Below, piece by piece: positions 1 through 5,685 of a DNA stretch of 38,299 bases. This DNA is from a virus. Every line of letters starts with the position of its first letter. Position 1 is the stretch's first letter. The notes beneath the pieces were generated by a model. It made no database searches. It had not been told where the DNA came from and worked only from the letters and a program-made list of their open reading frames with translations. Location: the IMG/VR virus record IMGVR_UViG_3300036845_000114, positions 1-38,299 of that record, one strand, 5' to 3'. Made by a program: the position numbers and the translations under genes.

Positions 1-2
1 GG

Positions 3-119
3 CGTGCCTACCCGTGGGGCGGGGCAATAGGTGCGCATAAAACCCAATACGCGCCCCGCCACGCCGCGCAAGCGCCCGACCCGCTACCGTTGAGCGCCCC
101 CGATGCGAAAGACCCATAG
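3..119 (+). CDS. possible 3' end of an upstream gene
   Basis: Frame 3 is open from the window edge to a TAG at 117-119 and gives 38 residues rich in Ala and Pro, ending in ...LSAPDAKDP. It would overlap the start of the next gene by 17 bases, in keeping with the compact packing downstream. The low-complexity tail resembles the C-terminus of a phage replication or regulatory protein, but nothing identifies it, and an open frame this short could be chance. Confidence 0.3.
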   Translation, partial: RAYPWGGAIGAHKTQYAPRHAAQAPDPLPLSAPDAKDP

Positions 120-387
120 ACGCGATTTAAATCAAAATACGTTGGTGCGCGAGCTAACCGCATGCGGCTTTAGCGTCGCGGATACCTCCCAAGTCGGCGG
201 CAGCTTCCCCGATCTAGTCGTAGCTCGCAACGCGCTTAATATTTTGGTTGAAATTAAGAACGTTGACGGCAAGTTAAGCGCAGATCAAACCGATTTCGCC
301 ACGCATTGGAAAGGTCCCGTGATTCTGGCGCGCTCAACGGAGGACGTGCTAGCCGCCTTTCGCAACCAATTGCGGGCCATGAAATGA
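103..387 (+). CDS. VRR-NUC / PD-(D/E)XK-type phage nuclease
   Basis: A 94-aa protein with the compact nuclease core of the VRR-NUC and Holliday-resolvase-like families. It shows a Gly-rich turn followed by P36-D37, then E50-x-K52 on the next strand and a downstream Q62. This is the D...ExK metal-binding arrangement, in a length usual for stand-alone phage members. Family members cut branched or structured DNA in recombination or packaging; the substrate here is unknown. The ATG lacks a strong Shine-Dalgarno sequence. The stop overlaps the next gene by 4 bases (ATGA), so the two are probably translationally coupled. Confidence 0.75.
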   Translation: MRKTHRRDLNQNTLVRELTACGFSVADTSQVGGSFPDLVVARNALNILVEIKNVDGKLSADQTDFATHWKGPVILARSTEDVLAAFRNQLRAMK

Positions 388-494
388 TTAGGCGCCCCGC
401 CGTCGATTTGCGTTTCTGGCAAGGCATCGCGCTTGCGGTAACGGTTGAAATTCTCCTAATCGTGATAGCCGTTTTATTCTGGAAATCCGCATGA
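384..494 (+). CDS. 36-aa single-pass membrane protein
   Basis: This small gene is joined to both neighbours by ATGA overlaps, at 384-387 and 491-494. The peptide has a short basic N-terminus (MIRRP), then a hydrophobic segment from about residue 16 to 34, and ends FWKSA. Topology is probably N-in, judged from the arginines. It is unrecognised. The double overlap with real genes is the main evidence that it is translated. Confidence 0.6.
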   Translation: MIRRPAVDLRFWQGIALAVTVEILLIVIAVLFWKSA

Positions 495-835
495 GCGCGG
501 TACAGCAAGATTTATTCGAAGCGCGGCGTTTACGCAATGATGGAATTTCGCGCGTGTTGACGCGTGACGAACAATGGACGGCGCTCTATAAATCCGTCAT
601 TGCTAAATGGTTTGCGCAACAACCAACCGGGCATCTATTCACGGGCGAAACGTTGCGCCTAGTTGCCAAGCATTGCGGAATGATTAACCCGCACCATCAC
701 AACGCATGGGGCGGCGCCGCGAGTAGCGTTATATGCGCTTGGATAAAGGCGGGCGCAATCGAAGTACACGGGTTGAAAAATGCCACGGCGCCGAAATCTC
801 ACGCGCGCATTTATCGGGAGTACATCAAGCTATGA
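491..835 (+). CDS. conserved phage protein, possible winged-helix fold
   Basis: A 114-aa protein. Its middle (about residues 45-95) has the pattern seen in a widespread phage family: a Phe-Thr-x-Glu helix start, then Pro-His-His-Asn-Ala-Trp-Gly, then a helix and a Gly-x-Ile strand, ending with a conserved Ser-His. This looks like a small helix-turn-helix or winged-helix domain. Family function is unknown; members usually sit in early replication or Nin-type regions, as here. ATGA overlaps link it to both neighbours. Confidence 0.65.
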   Translation: MSAVQQDLFEARRLRNDGISRVLTRDEQWTALYKSVIAKWFAQQPTGHLFTGETLRLVAKHCGMINPHHHNAWGGAASSVICAWIKAGAIEVHGLKNATAPKSHARIYREYIKL

Positions 836-1023
836 AAGCAACACCAATGACGCGCGTATTTGTAGCCAACGGCGGCCCCGGGAAAATTAGTGTAACGGTA
901 TGTGATGATGAATTAAGCGTAGAAGAAACCGTGGAGCAAATGACTATTTTAGCCGTGAATGAGTTTCTAGAATTCACGGTAAATGAAACTCACCATTTAC
1001 AGATAGAAGAGCAATATGAATGA
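832..1023 (+). CDS. hypothetical acidic protein (63 aa)
   Basis: The start is the ATG at 832, which overlaps the preceding stop (ATGA). A longer reading of the same frame from 733 would lie inside the previous gene and is unlikely. The 63-residue product (MKATPMTRVF...) is acidic, with two predicted strands followed by a Glu-rich helix. I do not recognise a family. It overlaps the next gene by 8 bases, in keeping with a single early transcript. Confidence 0.55.
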   Translation: MKATPMTRVFVANGGPGKISVTVCDDELSVEETVEQMTILAVNEFLEFTVNETHHLQIEEQYE

Positions 1024-1240
1024 TTTCTATCACGGCATAAACAACAAACTACCGCCCGATAAAAAGCGCCACGACGCCGCATTAGATGCGGGTTGCTGGC
1101 AGTGCCCAAACTGTGAACTAGGCTGGCAAGTTTATATGATCAATAACGATATGCATTTGTGCAGCGTGTGCGGCTATACGGGCGGCTACACCACGCGACA
1201 AAAGACCGCGCGCAGTGACACACAAGGGGACGTGAAATGA
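1016..1240 (+). CDS. small zinc-ribbon protein
   Basis: A 74-aa protein with two Cys knuckles, C30-P-N-C33 and C49-S-V-C52, 15 residues apart, plus an extra C27. This is the layout of a classic zinc ribbon binding one Zn ion. Such phage proteins usually bind nucleic acid or RNA polymerase, but no target can be assigned. The remainder is hydrophilic. It is coupled to the next gene by an ATGA overlap. Confidence 0.65.
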   Translation: MNDFYHGINNKLPPDKKRHDAALDAGCWQCPNCELGWQVYMINNDMHLCSVCGYTGGYTTRQKTARSDTQGDVK

Positions 1241-1425
1241 TTATTACGTTACTAACGTTGTTTCTAGTGCTTTGCATTGTCGGCTTGATAATTTGGGGCA
1301 TTGGGCAAGTGCCCGGCATTCCGGCAATAATCAAAGTTGTTATTTATGTCGTGGTCGGCGTGTTGGTATTGCTTTGGCTATTGGGGCAAGTGCAAGGCGG
1401 CGGCCTGCATTTTAGTTTGCGATGA
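1237..1425 (+). CDS. two-TM membrane protein, Thivi_2564-like
   Basis: A 62-aa, very hydrophobic protein with two membrane segments, about residues 2-24 and 30-50, joined by a short GQVPGIP turn and ending in a Gly-rich tail. It resembles the Thivi_2564 family of small membrane proteins found in proteobacterial phages, whose function is unknown. Its place in an early operon argues against a holin role, though this cannot be excluded. Confidence 0.6.
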   Translation: MIITLLTLFLVLCIVGLIIWGIGQVPGIPAIIKVVIYVVVGVLVLLWLLGQVQGGGLHFSLR

Positions 1426-1727
1426 ATGCAAAGCTAATCGAGCGCTTGCGCAAGTTAAGCGCTTACGGTTGTTGTCTTGAAGCGGCCGACGAGTTAGAAG
1501 CCAATGAAGCCGAACTAATCCGCACCCGCGCCGTGCTGGCGTGCGCGCGCGAAGCGCATCACTTGCGCGAAGAGAAATTGCGCGATGCTGCTAGGGAAGC
1601 CGAAGCGCTCATTTCGCGCATACTCACCGATGAGGATTACTTCGCACGCCCGCGCAATCGCGACTGCGCCGAGCGCATGCACGTTAGGTTATCCGAGCTA
1701 ATCAATTGGCCGCCAAGGCAAGGCTAA
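1422..1727 (+). CDS. hypothetical coiled-coil protein
   Basis: A 101-aa protein dominated by a long charged helix (about residues 20-75) rich in Glu, Arg and Ala with heptad-like leucines, so probably a coiled coil. It begins with a short helix (MNAKLIERLRKLS) and a Cys-Cys pair. Function is unknown. It is the last gene of the left plus-strand run, coupled by an ATGA overlap, and faces a minus-strand operon. Confidence 0.5.
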   Translation: MNAKLIERLRKLSAYGCCLEAADELEANEAELIRTRAVLACAREAHHLREEKLRDAAREAEALISRILTDEDYFARPRNRDCAERMHVRLSELINWPPRQG

Positions 1728-1733
1728 AGCAAT

Positions 1734-1760
1734 AAAAAAAGGGCCTTCGCTTGAAGGCCC
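1734..1760 (-). terminator. intrinsic terminator of the proline-rich gene
   Basis: A perfect 8-bp stem, GGGCCTTC/GAAGGCCC with a GCTT loop, lies at 1741-1760. It is preceded on the plus strand by seven A residues, so the minus-strand transcript reads stem then U-run. There is no T-run on the plus-strand side, so it should terminate mainly minus-strand transcription. Confidence 0.8.
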
Positions 1761-1779
1761 CTTAACACAAAAGAATTTT

Positions 1780-2160
1780 TTATCGTGATGGCGTTATATG
1801 TTCGCCGGTCGGCACGCCTACAACAACCCAGCCAACTTCGGCACTCCAACCGGTATGCCACTCCATTAGCGGCGTCGTTGGCGGGCTCACATTGGGCGGC
1901 AGAATCGGCCCCGGATGCACCACAATGGGTGGAATCGGATGCGTCGGTGCGCCGGGCCACCACGGGGGCAGCGGTGCGCCGGTCGGCGGCAACGGTTCGG
2001 GCCATATGGTCGGCGGGATCGGATGCGCCGGAAACGGCGGCGGGCCGCCCGGTGCGATGGGATGGGCTGGCACGCCGGGTGGGAAATAAATGGGGTGTGA
2101 AGGAAACCCGGGGGATTCGGGGGCGGTTAGCGGGGTAATCATGGCTAGAAATGGTTGCAT
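1780..2160 (-). CDS. proline-rich repeat protein
   Basis: The start at 2160 is chosen because AAGGAGA (plus 2167-2175) sits at good distance; a frame extension to 2238 has no such signal. The 126-aa product is nearly one-third proline, with a degenerate repeat around (A/S/T)HPI-x-P seen four to five times between residues 20 and 85, then WEW/GW-rich C-terminal residues. It is probably extended and unfolded, perhaps binding a partner or displayed on a surface; no domain is recognised. It is flanked by its own terminator at 1734-1760 and follows another at 2260-2284, so it is probably a separate transcription unit. Confidence 0.6.
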   Translation of the reverse strand: MQPFLAMITPLTAPESPGFPSHPIYFPPGVPAHPIAPGGPPPFPAHPIPPTIWPEPLPPTGAPLPPWWPGAPTHPIPPIVVHPGPILPPNVSPPTTPLMEWHTGWSAEVGWVVVGVPTGEHITPSR

Positions 2161-2259
2161 GGAATTTTTCTCCTTAAGCTTAAGGGCTAATGGACGTTGC
2201 AACGAACGATGGGCATTAGGCGAGCGTTTTAATTGCAAGTCGATGACACTTAACGCCCA

Positions 2260-2284
2260 AAAAAAGGGGCCATTAAGGCCCCTT
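2260..2284 (-). terminator. intrinsic terminator of the 2307-3158 operon
   Basis: An 8-bp perfect stem, AAGGGGCC/GGCCCCTT with an ATTAA loop, at 2264-2284. A-residues precede it on the plus strand, giving a U-tract for minus-strand RNA. It lies 22 bases downstream of the stop of the minus-strand gene at 2307. Confidence 0.75.
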
Positions 2285-2306
2285 ACATTGCGTTTAAACG
2301 CTAGCG

Positions 2307-2681
2307 CTATTTATCGTCGCGAAAGCCGCGCAAAAACTCATCCACCACGGCCGGGTCATTCATGGATGCGGCCATGGCGCGCGCTTCGGGCGTGTCGCCA
2401 AGCGCGGGCTCATCATCGGCGCGGCACGGCGCGCACACCCCAAGGAAATTGACTTCCGCGCCCGTTACCTCGCGCTTGCACATGACGCACTTGCCGCCGA
2501 AGGCTTGGGCCGCGCGCGTTGCCATGTCGGCGGCCGTTTCGGTGTCGATGCGCTTTTGCAAGGCGCGCACCATGTTGCGGGTTTTGTTCCACGCGTTGAA
2601 GGCGCGGGCAAGCTTGCGCTCGCGCTCTTCGAGAAGCTCCAAGGCCTTGGCGAATTGCTCGCCTACGTTGCGTTTGCTCAT
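2307..2681 (-). CDS. hypothetical protein with zinc-ribbon centre
   Basis: A 124-aa protein. Residues 1-55 form a charged, coiled-coil-like helix, followed by two knuckles, C-V-M-C and C-A-P-C, about 17 residues apart (roughly residues 65-86), and an acidic C-terminus. The knuckles suggest a single Zn site. Function is unknown. It follows the gene at 2694 with a 12-base gap, and the pair forms the leftward operon leaving the divergent control region at 3159-3367. It is probably expressed in the regulated early phase. Confidence 0.6.
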   Translation of the reverse strand: MSKRNVGEQFAKALELLEERERKLARAFNAWNKTRNMVRALQKRIDTETAADMATRAAQAFGGKCVMCKREVTGAEVNFLGVCAPCRADDEPALGDTPEARAMAASMNDPAVVDEFLRGFRDDK

Positions 2682-2693
2682 ATTGGGTACTCC

Positions 2694-3158
2694 CTAACCC
2701 GTGAAGCCGCGAACGGCGAAGAATTTCACCAAGCGCGCATCCGGCTTGGTTTCGAAGCGCAACACTTTGCCATCCTTGCCCGGGGTGTGTATGTAATCCG
2801 ATTCGCACAAGACGCACGTCATGGTGCTATTGAACATTTCGGCCCAGTACTCCGCCGCCGTCATGCCGCGCCCGTTGGCTTCCAGGAAGTCTTTGGCGCG
2901 ATAGCCATCAATCACGGTTGTATCGTCGGCATTCTCAACCGCCGCGTAGATCGCTTTTAAGGCACGGTCGCGGCGCGCTTCATCCTTGATAGTCATCGCA
3001 TCGATGACCAATTGCACGCACTCGGCGGAAGGCACAACGGCGCTAATGCGCAGCGCGTTTAAGCGCTGTTCGGCGGTGCGTGAATAGGCGGCGCGCTTTT
3101 CGGCGCGGGCAATGCGGTACGCCTGGATTTGCTGTAAGGCGGCTAGTATCTGTTTCAT
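2694..3158 (-). CDS. hypothetical protein, first gene of leftward operon
   Basis: A 154-aa, mostly helical, Ala-rich protein with a C-x-x-C pair late in the chain (TCVLC). No family is recognised. The ATG at 3158 is preceded by AAGGAGT inside a 14-base leader, GCGACAAGGAGTCA, that is repeated in mirror image ahead of the divergent gene at 3368. This shared leader implies equal, coordinated translation of the two divergent units. Confidence 0.6.
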   Translation of the reverse strand: MKQILAALQQIQAYRIARAEKRAAYSRTAEQRLNALRISAVVPSAECVQLVIDAMTIKDEARRDRALKAIYAAVENADDTTVIDGYRAKDFLEANGRGMTAAEYWAEMFNSTMTCVLCESDYIHTPGKDGKVLRFETKPDARLVKFFAVRGFTG

Positions 3159-3198
3159 TCTTGACTCCTTGTCGCCCGGGATTGGGCGTGATTCGAAC

Positions 3199-3212
3199 TA
3201 TACACACATATT
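3199..3212 (-). promoter_or_regulatory. operator-like site, left copy
   Basis: TATACACACATATT is the exact reverse complement of the site at 3307-3320. It lies 23 bases from the leftward leader and overlaps TATAGT, a possible -10 element for leftward transcription. A DNA-binding regulator is inferred, not shown. Confidence 0.6.
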
Positions 3213-3261
3213 AGGCCCCGGGTGTAGGTATTTGTTGACATACTCATGTAATGTGCCGGAA

Positions 3262-3291
3262 TTGTGCTTTATTTAGCACTTTGGTTATAAT
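3262..3291 (+). promoter_or_regulatory. probable rightward early promoter
   Basis: A perfect -10 hexamer TATAAT (3286-3291) sits 18 bases after TTGTGC (3262-3267), a weak -35. The expected start near 3298 falls on the GTGTACAC palindrome, just before the operator copy at 3307-3320, so bound protein would block it. An isolated TTGACA at 3235-3240 has no well-spaced -10. Confidence 0.5.
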
Positions 3292-3306
3292 TGTGTACAC
3301 CATAAG

Positions 3307-3320
3307 AATATGTGTGTATA
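3307..3320 (+). promoter_or_regulatory. operator-like site, right copy
   Basis: AATATGTGTGTATA is a perfect inverted copy of 3199-3212. It lies just downstream of the predicted rightward transcription start and 27 bases from the rightward leader. The TGTGTATA core recurs at 34981-34994 and, imperfectly, at 6329-6340. Confidence 0.6.
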
Positions 3321-3367
3321 TTACTACCCCTAAGCGGTAATAACGCCGCGACAAGGAGTCATATATC

Positions 3368-3835
3368 ATGGTTTTCAAATTCATCGCGGGCCGCACTTAC
3401 TACACCCGCAGCGCTTGCAATCAAGACACTATCTTCACCGTGAGGATAATTAGCCGCACTGCAAAAACCGTGCGCGCGCAGATCGATGGGCGCGGCGAGC
3501 CCAAAACCTTGCGCGTGAGCGAATACGCGGACCGCAGCGGCTTGGATGTAATCGAGCAAGTGAAGCCGCACGGCTCCTACTCCATGGCCCCCATCGTGGG
3601 CGCAGATCGCGAGCAAGCGCCCCCGGTGGCGGGCCCGCTGTCCCCCACGCAAGCCCTCATTGCGCAAGAGCTACGCCGTGGCCGCCCCGCCGTACTGCCC
3701 GGCACCAACGTCATTGTTAGCGACGTGTCGCGCGTCGCTTGGTACAACGAAGTGACCCGCCTCATGTCTTACGCCAAGGTGTACGAGCCTGCCGCCGTTA
3801 ACGCCTTTTGTGATCTCGCGGGCGTGCCGTCGTGA
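3368..3835 (+). CDS. hypothetical early protein
   Basis: A 155-aa protein with a clear ribosome site (AAGGAGT, 8 bases before the ATG). The N-terminal 60 residues look beta-rich and SH3-like (FIAGRTYYTRS...FTVRIISRTAKTVRAQ...), resembling small barrel domains found in many phage and plasmid proteins. A proline-rich linker and a helical C-terminal part follow. No function is assigned. It heads the rightward operon of the control region and ends in a GTGA overlap with the next small gene. Confidence 0.65.
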   Translation: MVFKFIAGRTYYTRSACNQDTIFTVRIISRTAKTVRAQIDGRGEPKTLRVSEYADRSGLDVIEQVKPHGSYSMAPIVGADREQAPPVAGPLSPTQALIAQELRRGRPAVLPGTNVIVSDVSRVAWYNEVTRLMSYAKVYEPAAVNAFCDLAGVPS

Positions 3836-3996
3836 AACGCAAGCCCAAAACCCCGACCCCCGGGCGCCCGCCCAAGCACGGGCAAACCGGCGCACGGTAT
3901 AACGTATATCTGCCCCCTGCCGTGGTGGCGCAGTTGCGCAAGCTCGGCGATGGCAACCTATCGGCCGGTATCGTCAAGGCCGCCACGCTCGCCTAA
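3832..3996 (+). CDS. 54-aa ribbon-helix-helix-like protein
   Basis: It starts with GTG at 3832, overlapping the preceding stop as GTGA. The product begins MKRKPKTPTPGRPP, a basic arm, then a strand (RYNVYLPP) and two helices (VVAQLRKLGDG, LSAGIVKAATLA), which is the Arc/MetJ-type fold order. It matches the 57-aa protein at 5512-5685 along most of its length (GRPP...RY.V.LPP...LR.IG.G.LS.GI..A). Such proteins bind DNA as dimers, so this may be an early-region regulator. A terminator follows 24 bases later. Confidence 0.65.
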   Translation: MKRKPKTPTPGRPPKHGQTGARYNVYLPPAVVAQLRKLGDGNLSAGIVKAATLA

Positions 3997-4020
3997 GCGC
4001 ACCCCATCGGCGTATTCTCA

Positions 4021-4047
4021 AGCCCTCACCTAAGAGGGCTTTTTTTT
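4021..4047 (+). terminator. intrinsic terminator
   Basis: Stem AGCCCTC/GAGGGCT with an ACCTAA loop (4021-4040), followed by seven T residues. It ends the transcript carrying the genes at 3368 and 3832. Its GAGGG also lies 7 bases before a TTG codon that could start the next gene, so it may double as a ribosome site. Confidence 0.85.
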
Positions 4048-4345
4048 GTTCCGCGATAGGCGACACCGGGCAGGCCTGCCAACACTCACCGACGCCGACA
4101 AGATCCGTAACGCGCTGCATGACTTGGGCTTGTCGCAACGCCGCGCGGCTCGCGAGCTAGACGTGAATGAACGCACCATGCGCCGCTACTGCGCGGGCAG
4201 CGAGTACCCCATACCGCGCGCCATCTTCTACGCCCTTGCCTACCTAGGGCATATTGGCCGCTTCCAAGGCGGGGAATTCACTCCCACGGGGGAACGCACG
4301 CCAGCGGTCGACGCCGAGCCGCCCGACCCCGCTGCGCCTGGTTGA
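4046..4345 (+). CDS. helix-turn-helix DNA-binding protein
   Basis: The conserved part is IRNALHDLGLSQRRAARELD followed by VNERTMRRYCAG, a Cro/C1-type HTH of the style found in small phage regulators, with a Pro-rich C-terminus. The only obvious start is TTG at 4046, inside the T-run of the terminator, with GAGGG of the terminator stem as its ribosome site. A CTG at 4079 is another option. It is a candidate repressor or Cro-like protein for the nearby operators, but the binding target is not shown. Confidence 0.65.
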   Translation: MFRDRRHRAGLPTLTDADKIRNALHDLGLSQRRAARELDVNERTMRRYCAGSEYPIPRAIFYALAYLGHIGRFQGGEFTPTGERTPAVDAEPPDPAAPG

Positions 4346-4360
4346 AGCGCGCTTAACATG

Positions 4361-4389
4361 CAACTGCTACCAGCTAGTGTTACCAGCTT
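4361..4389 (+). repeat. AACTGYTACCA-type repeats (distant copy)
   Basis: One exact AACTGCTACCA (4362-4372) and one degenerate copy, GTGTTACCAGCTT, follow the HTH gene. The 15-mer CAACTGCTACCAGCT at 4361-4375 is identical to 35272-35286 in the repeat cluster upstream of the integrase. It is probably a second binding site for the same protein. Confidence 0.5.
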
Positions 4390-4601
4390 CGCTAACTACT
4401 TGAAGGCATTAGCAATACTGGCGCGTTGTACTCATATGTAATGATTCAACGGCAGGGGAGGGCGCTAAACAGTACCTTTCGAGGGGGTGCTACCTTAATT
4501 TTGCCACCCCCACCCCCGGTTTGGTTTGGGGTGGTCACGCGCACTAATTTTTTTTTCGGGCCTTCGCGCATTAAAGCGCATCGGCGCGCATCATGTTTTT
4601 T

Positions 4602-4721
4602 TTATTCCGGTCGCAACGTTTTCTTATTGCGCTGGCGCACTCGCTTCCAAAACACTCGCTTCCAATCGCGCAAGTGTTTCCACCATTGCGGGGAGCGGGT
4701 GTTGAATTTCGAGTAAGCCAT
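4602..4721 (-). CDS. 39-aa basic Trp-rich protein
   Basis: Starting at ATG 4721, the product opens MAYSKFNTRSPQWWKHLRDW and continues very basic, with four Trp in all. Small phage proteins containing an xPQWWKHLR-like motif followed by an Arg/Lys-rich tail occur in betaproteobacterial phages, which is why I think it is real. AAGGCGCC lies just upstream of the start. It would continue the minus-strand cassette. Function is unknown; nucleic-acid binding is plausible from its charge. Confidence 0.45.
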   Translation of the reverse strand: MAYSKFNTRSPQWWKHLRDWKRVFWKRVRQRNKKTLRPE

Positions 4722-4738
4722 TTTGCGGCGCCTTTTTT

Positions 4739-4846
4739 TTACGCGGTTGTGCCCGCGTTCTTAACTCTTAGCTTCTCGCTTTTTCTCGCGCACTTAGCAG
4801 TGCATGGACAACGAAAAACGATTTTAGTTTCTTTTTTTTTGTCCAT
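4739..4846 (-). CDS. possible 35-aa Cys-containing peptide
   Basis: MDKKKETKIVFRCPCTAKCA then a basic tail, with a CPC...C cluster. It lies between the minus-strand genes at 4875 and 4602, but there is no convincing ribosome site, and another frame from 4857 is also open. It is listed only as a candidate. Confidence 0.2.
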   Translation of the reverse strand: MDKKKETKIVFRCPCTAKCARKSEKLRVKNAGTTA

Positions 4847-4874
4847 TGTGTGGTCATAGAAACATTTAAACGCA

Positions 4875-5117
4875 TTAGGTTTTTTTAAAGGTTTGTTTTC
4901 GCTCGATTTCTTTTTTGATGTTTTCCATTTCTTCTTTGCTAACTTCTTTGCCGTTGAAGCGGTGGACCCACCCCGGGCGGGCGAAGTCTTCGGCGGTTAG
5001 CTCGCGGCAGTTGCCGTCCGCATCCGTCATGGGCGCGAGCGCTGCGCCGGATAATGTCGGGGCTTTAACCGGCGCCGGTTGCAAGGCTCGCCACGGGTGG
5101 GCTTTACGCTTTTTCAT
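4875..5117 (-). CDS. hypothetical protein
   Basis: An 80-aa hydrophilic protein with a basic N-terminus (MKKRKAHPW), a middle LTAEDFARPGWVHRFNGKEV segment and a Lys/Glu-rich helix at the end. No family is recognised. It overlaps the upstream cassette gene by 14 bases. Confidence 0.5.
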   Translation of the reverse strand: MKKRKAHPWRALQPAPVKAPTLSGAALAPMTDADGNCRELTAEDFARPGWVHRFNGKEVSKEEMENIKKEIERKQTFKKT

Positions 5118-5349
5118 TGGCGCGGATGCCGTCCGTTAGTTTATCTACCTTGGTTTGCGCTAGCTCGATTAGGTCGGGGCTATCGATGAAGGCGGCGACT
5201 AGCAGGCATTGGTAGGCATGCGGGGGTACCGGGCTATCCCCGCCTTCGATGACTTCGCGCGGCATGAGTACGCGTATTTCATCGGGCGAGAAAATCACCG
5301 CCGCTTCGTTTTGCGCAACGACGCGATTTTTAGGCTTTGACTTTTTCAT
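5104..5349 (-). CDS. hypothetical protein
   Basis: The ATG at 5349 is preferred because GGAAAGG precedes it; a longer reading to 5388 lies inside the preceding gene. The 81-aa product starts MKKSKPKNRV and contains EIRVLMPREVIEGGD and a Leu/Ala-rich helix. It is unrecognised, and overlaps the upstream gene by 20 bases within the cassette. Confidence 0.5.
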   Translation of the reverse strand: MKKSKPKNRVVAQNEAAVIFSPDEIRVLMPREVIEGGDSPVPPHAYQCLLVAAFIDSPDLIELAQTKVDKLTDGIRANEKA

Positions 5350-5515
5350 TCGGCCTTTCCGGGTCCCAACGCCATACGTCTTTCGCATCGCGCGTCATCG
5401 GCGCGCCGCAGTACTTGCAAACGATGGTTTTAAATTGGTCCAAGTCTTGCGCCTGGTTTAGCGTGTCGATGCAGCAACGCATGAGCCCGCCGACGTGTAC
5501 TTTATGCTCGCTCAT
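5330..5515 (-). CDS. small CxxC-containing protein
   Basis: A 61-aa protein with a Cys pair (C14-C15) and a knuckle C33-K-Y-C36-G, consistent with a minimal zinc-binding unit. It has the feel of a phage 'CKYCGAP' zinc-ribbon protein, but four-ligand geometry is not certain. It is coupled to the upstream RHH-like gene by an ATGA overlap at 5512-5515. Confidence 0.55.
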   Translation of the reverse strand: MSEHKVHVGGLMRCCIDTLNQAQDLDQFKTIVCKYCGAPMTRDAKDVWRWDPERPNEKVKA

Positions 5516-5685
5516 TTGACCCCGCCTTTTTTAAAGGTGGCGATTGCATAGGCGCGGATGATGCCTTGTGACAGTGAGCCCTCACCGATGGCGCGCAGCT
5601 TCTCGGCGATACCGGGCGGCAAATGCACTTGGTAGCGCATGCCGGGCGCGCCGTTGATCGGGGGGCGGCCGCGTTTACTACTCAT
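5512..5685 (-). CDS. 57-aa ribbon-helix-helix-like protein
   Basis: The start is ATG 5685, overlapping the upstream stop as ATGA; the longer open frame to 5841 is not needed. It begins MSSKRGRPPINGAPG, then a strand (MRYQVHLPP) and helices (IAEKLRAIGEG, LSQGIIRAYAIA). It is a clear paralogue of the 54-aa protein at 3832-3996. The RHH fold predicts a dimeric DNA-binding protein. Two such genes on opposite strands around the control regions suggest paired regulators. Confidence 0.65.
   Translation of the reverse strand: MSSKRGRPPINGAPGMRYQVHLPPGIAEKLRAIGEGSLSQGIIRAYAIATFKKGGVK

Larger units (their letters stand above)
3159..3367. promoter_or_regulatory. mirror-symmetric divergent control region
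   Basis: This 209-base AT-rich region separates leftward (3158) and rightward (3368) genes. It holds two nested inverted repeats: the leader GCGACAAGGAGTCA at 3348-3361 with its complement at 3162-3175, and a 14-bp operator at 3199-3212 and 3307-3320. A further palindrome, GTGTACAC, lies at 3293-3300, and a GTGCT/AGCAC dyad at 3264-3279. The arrangement resembles the immunity/control region of a temperate phage. Confidence 0.75.
4346..4874. other. poorly coding, T-tract-rich interval
   Basis: About 530 bases lie between the convergent plus-strand HTH gene and a minus-strand gene cassette. Composition differs from the neighbours: there are four long T-runs (near 4549, 4596, 4733 and 4832), a C-rich block at 4502-4520 and less GC overall. 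Plus-strand open frames here look like shadows. The minus strand offers a few tiny ORFs, the best at 4602-4721. Repeats matching the integrase region lie at its left end. No RNA gene was recognised. Confidence 0.5.

Noticed and set aside
1892-2452. Plus-strand ORFs opposite the proline-rich gene and its terminator (1892-2089, 2090-2452)
   Set aside because: They are Gly/Arg-rich complements of the proline codons, without a start signal; the minus strand has both the ribosome site and terminator.
4426-4859. Plus-strand ORFs of 96 and 88 codons (4426-4716 and 4593-4859)
   Set aside because: Translations are dominated by Phe/Arg runs from T-tracts, have no ribosome site and lie opposite better minus-strand small ORFs.
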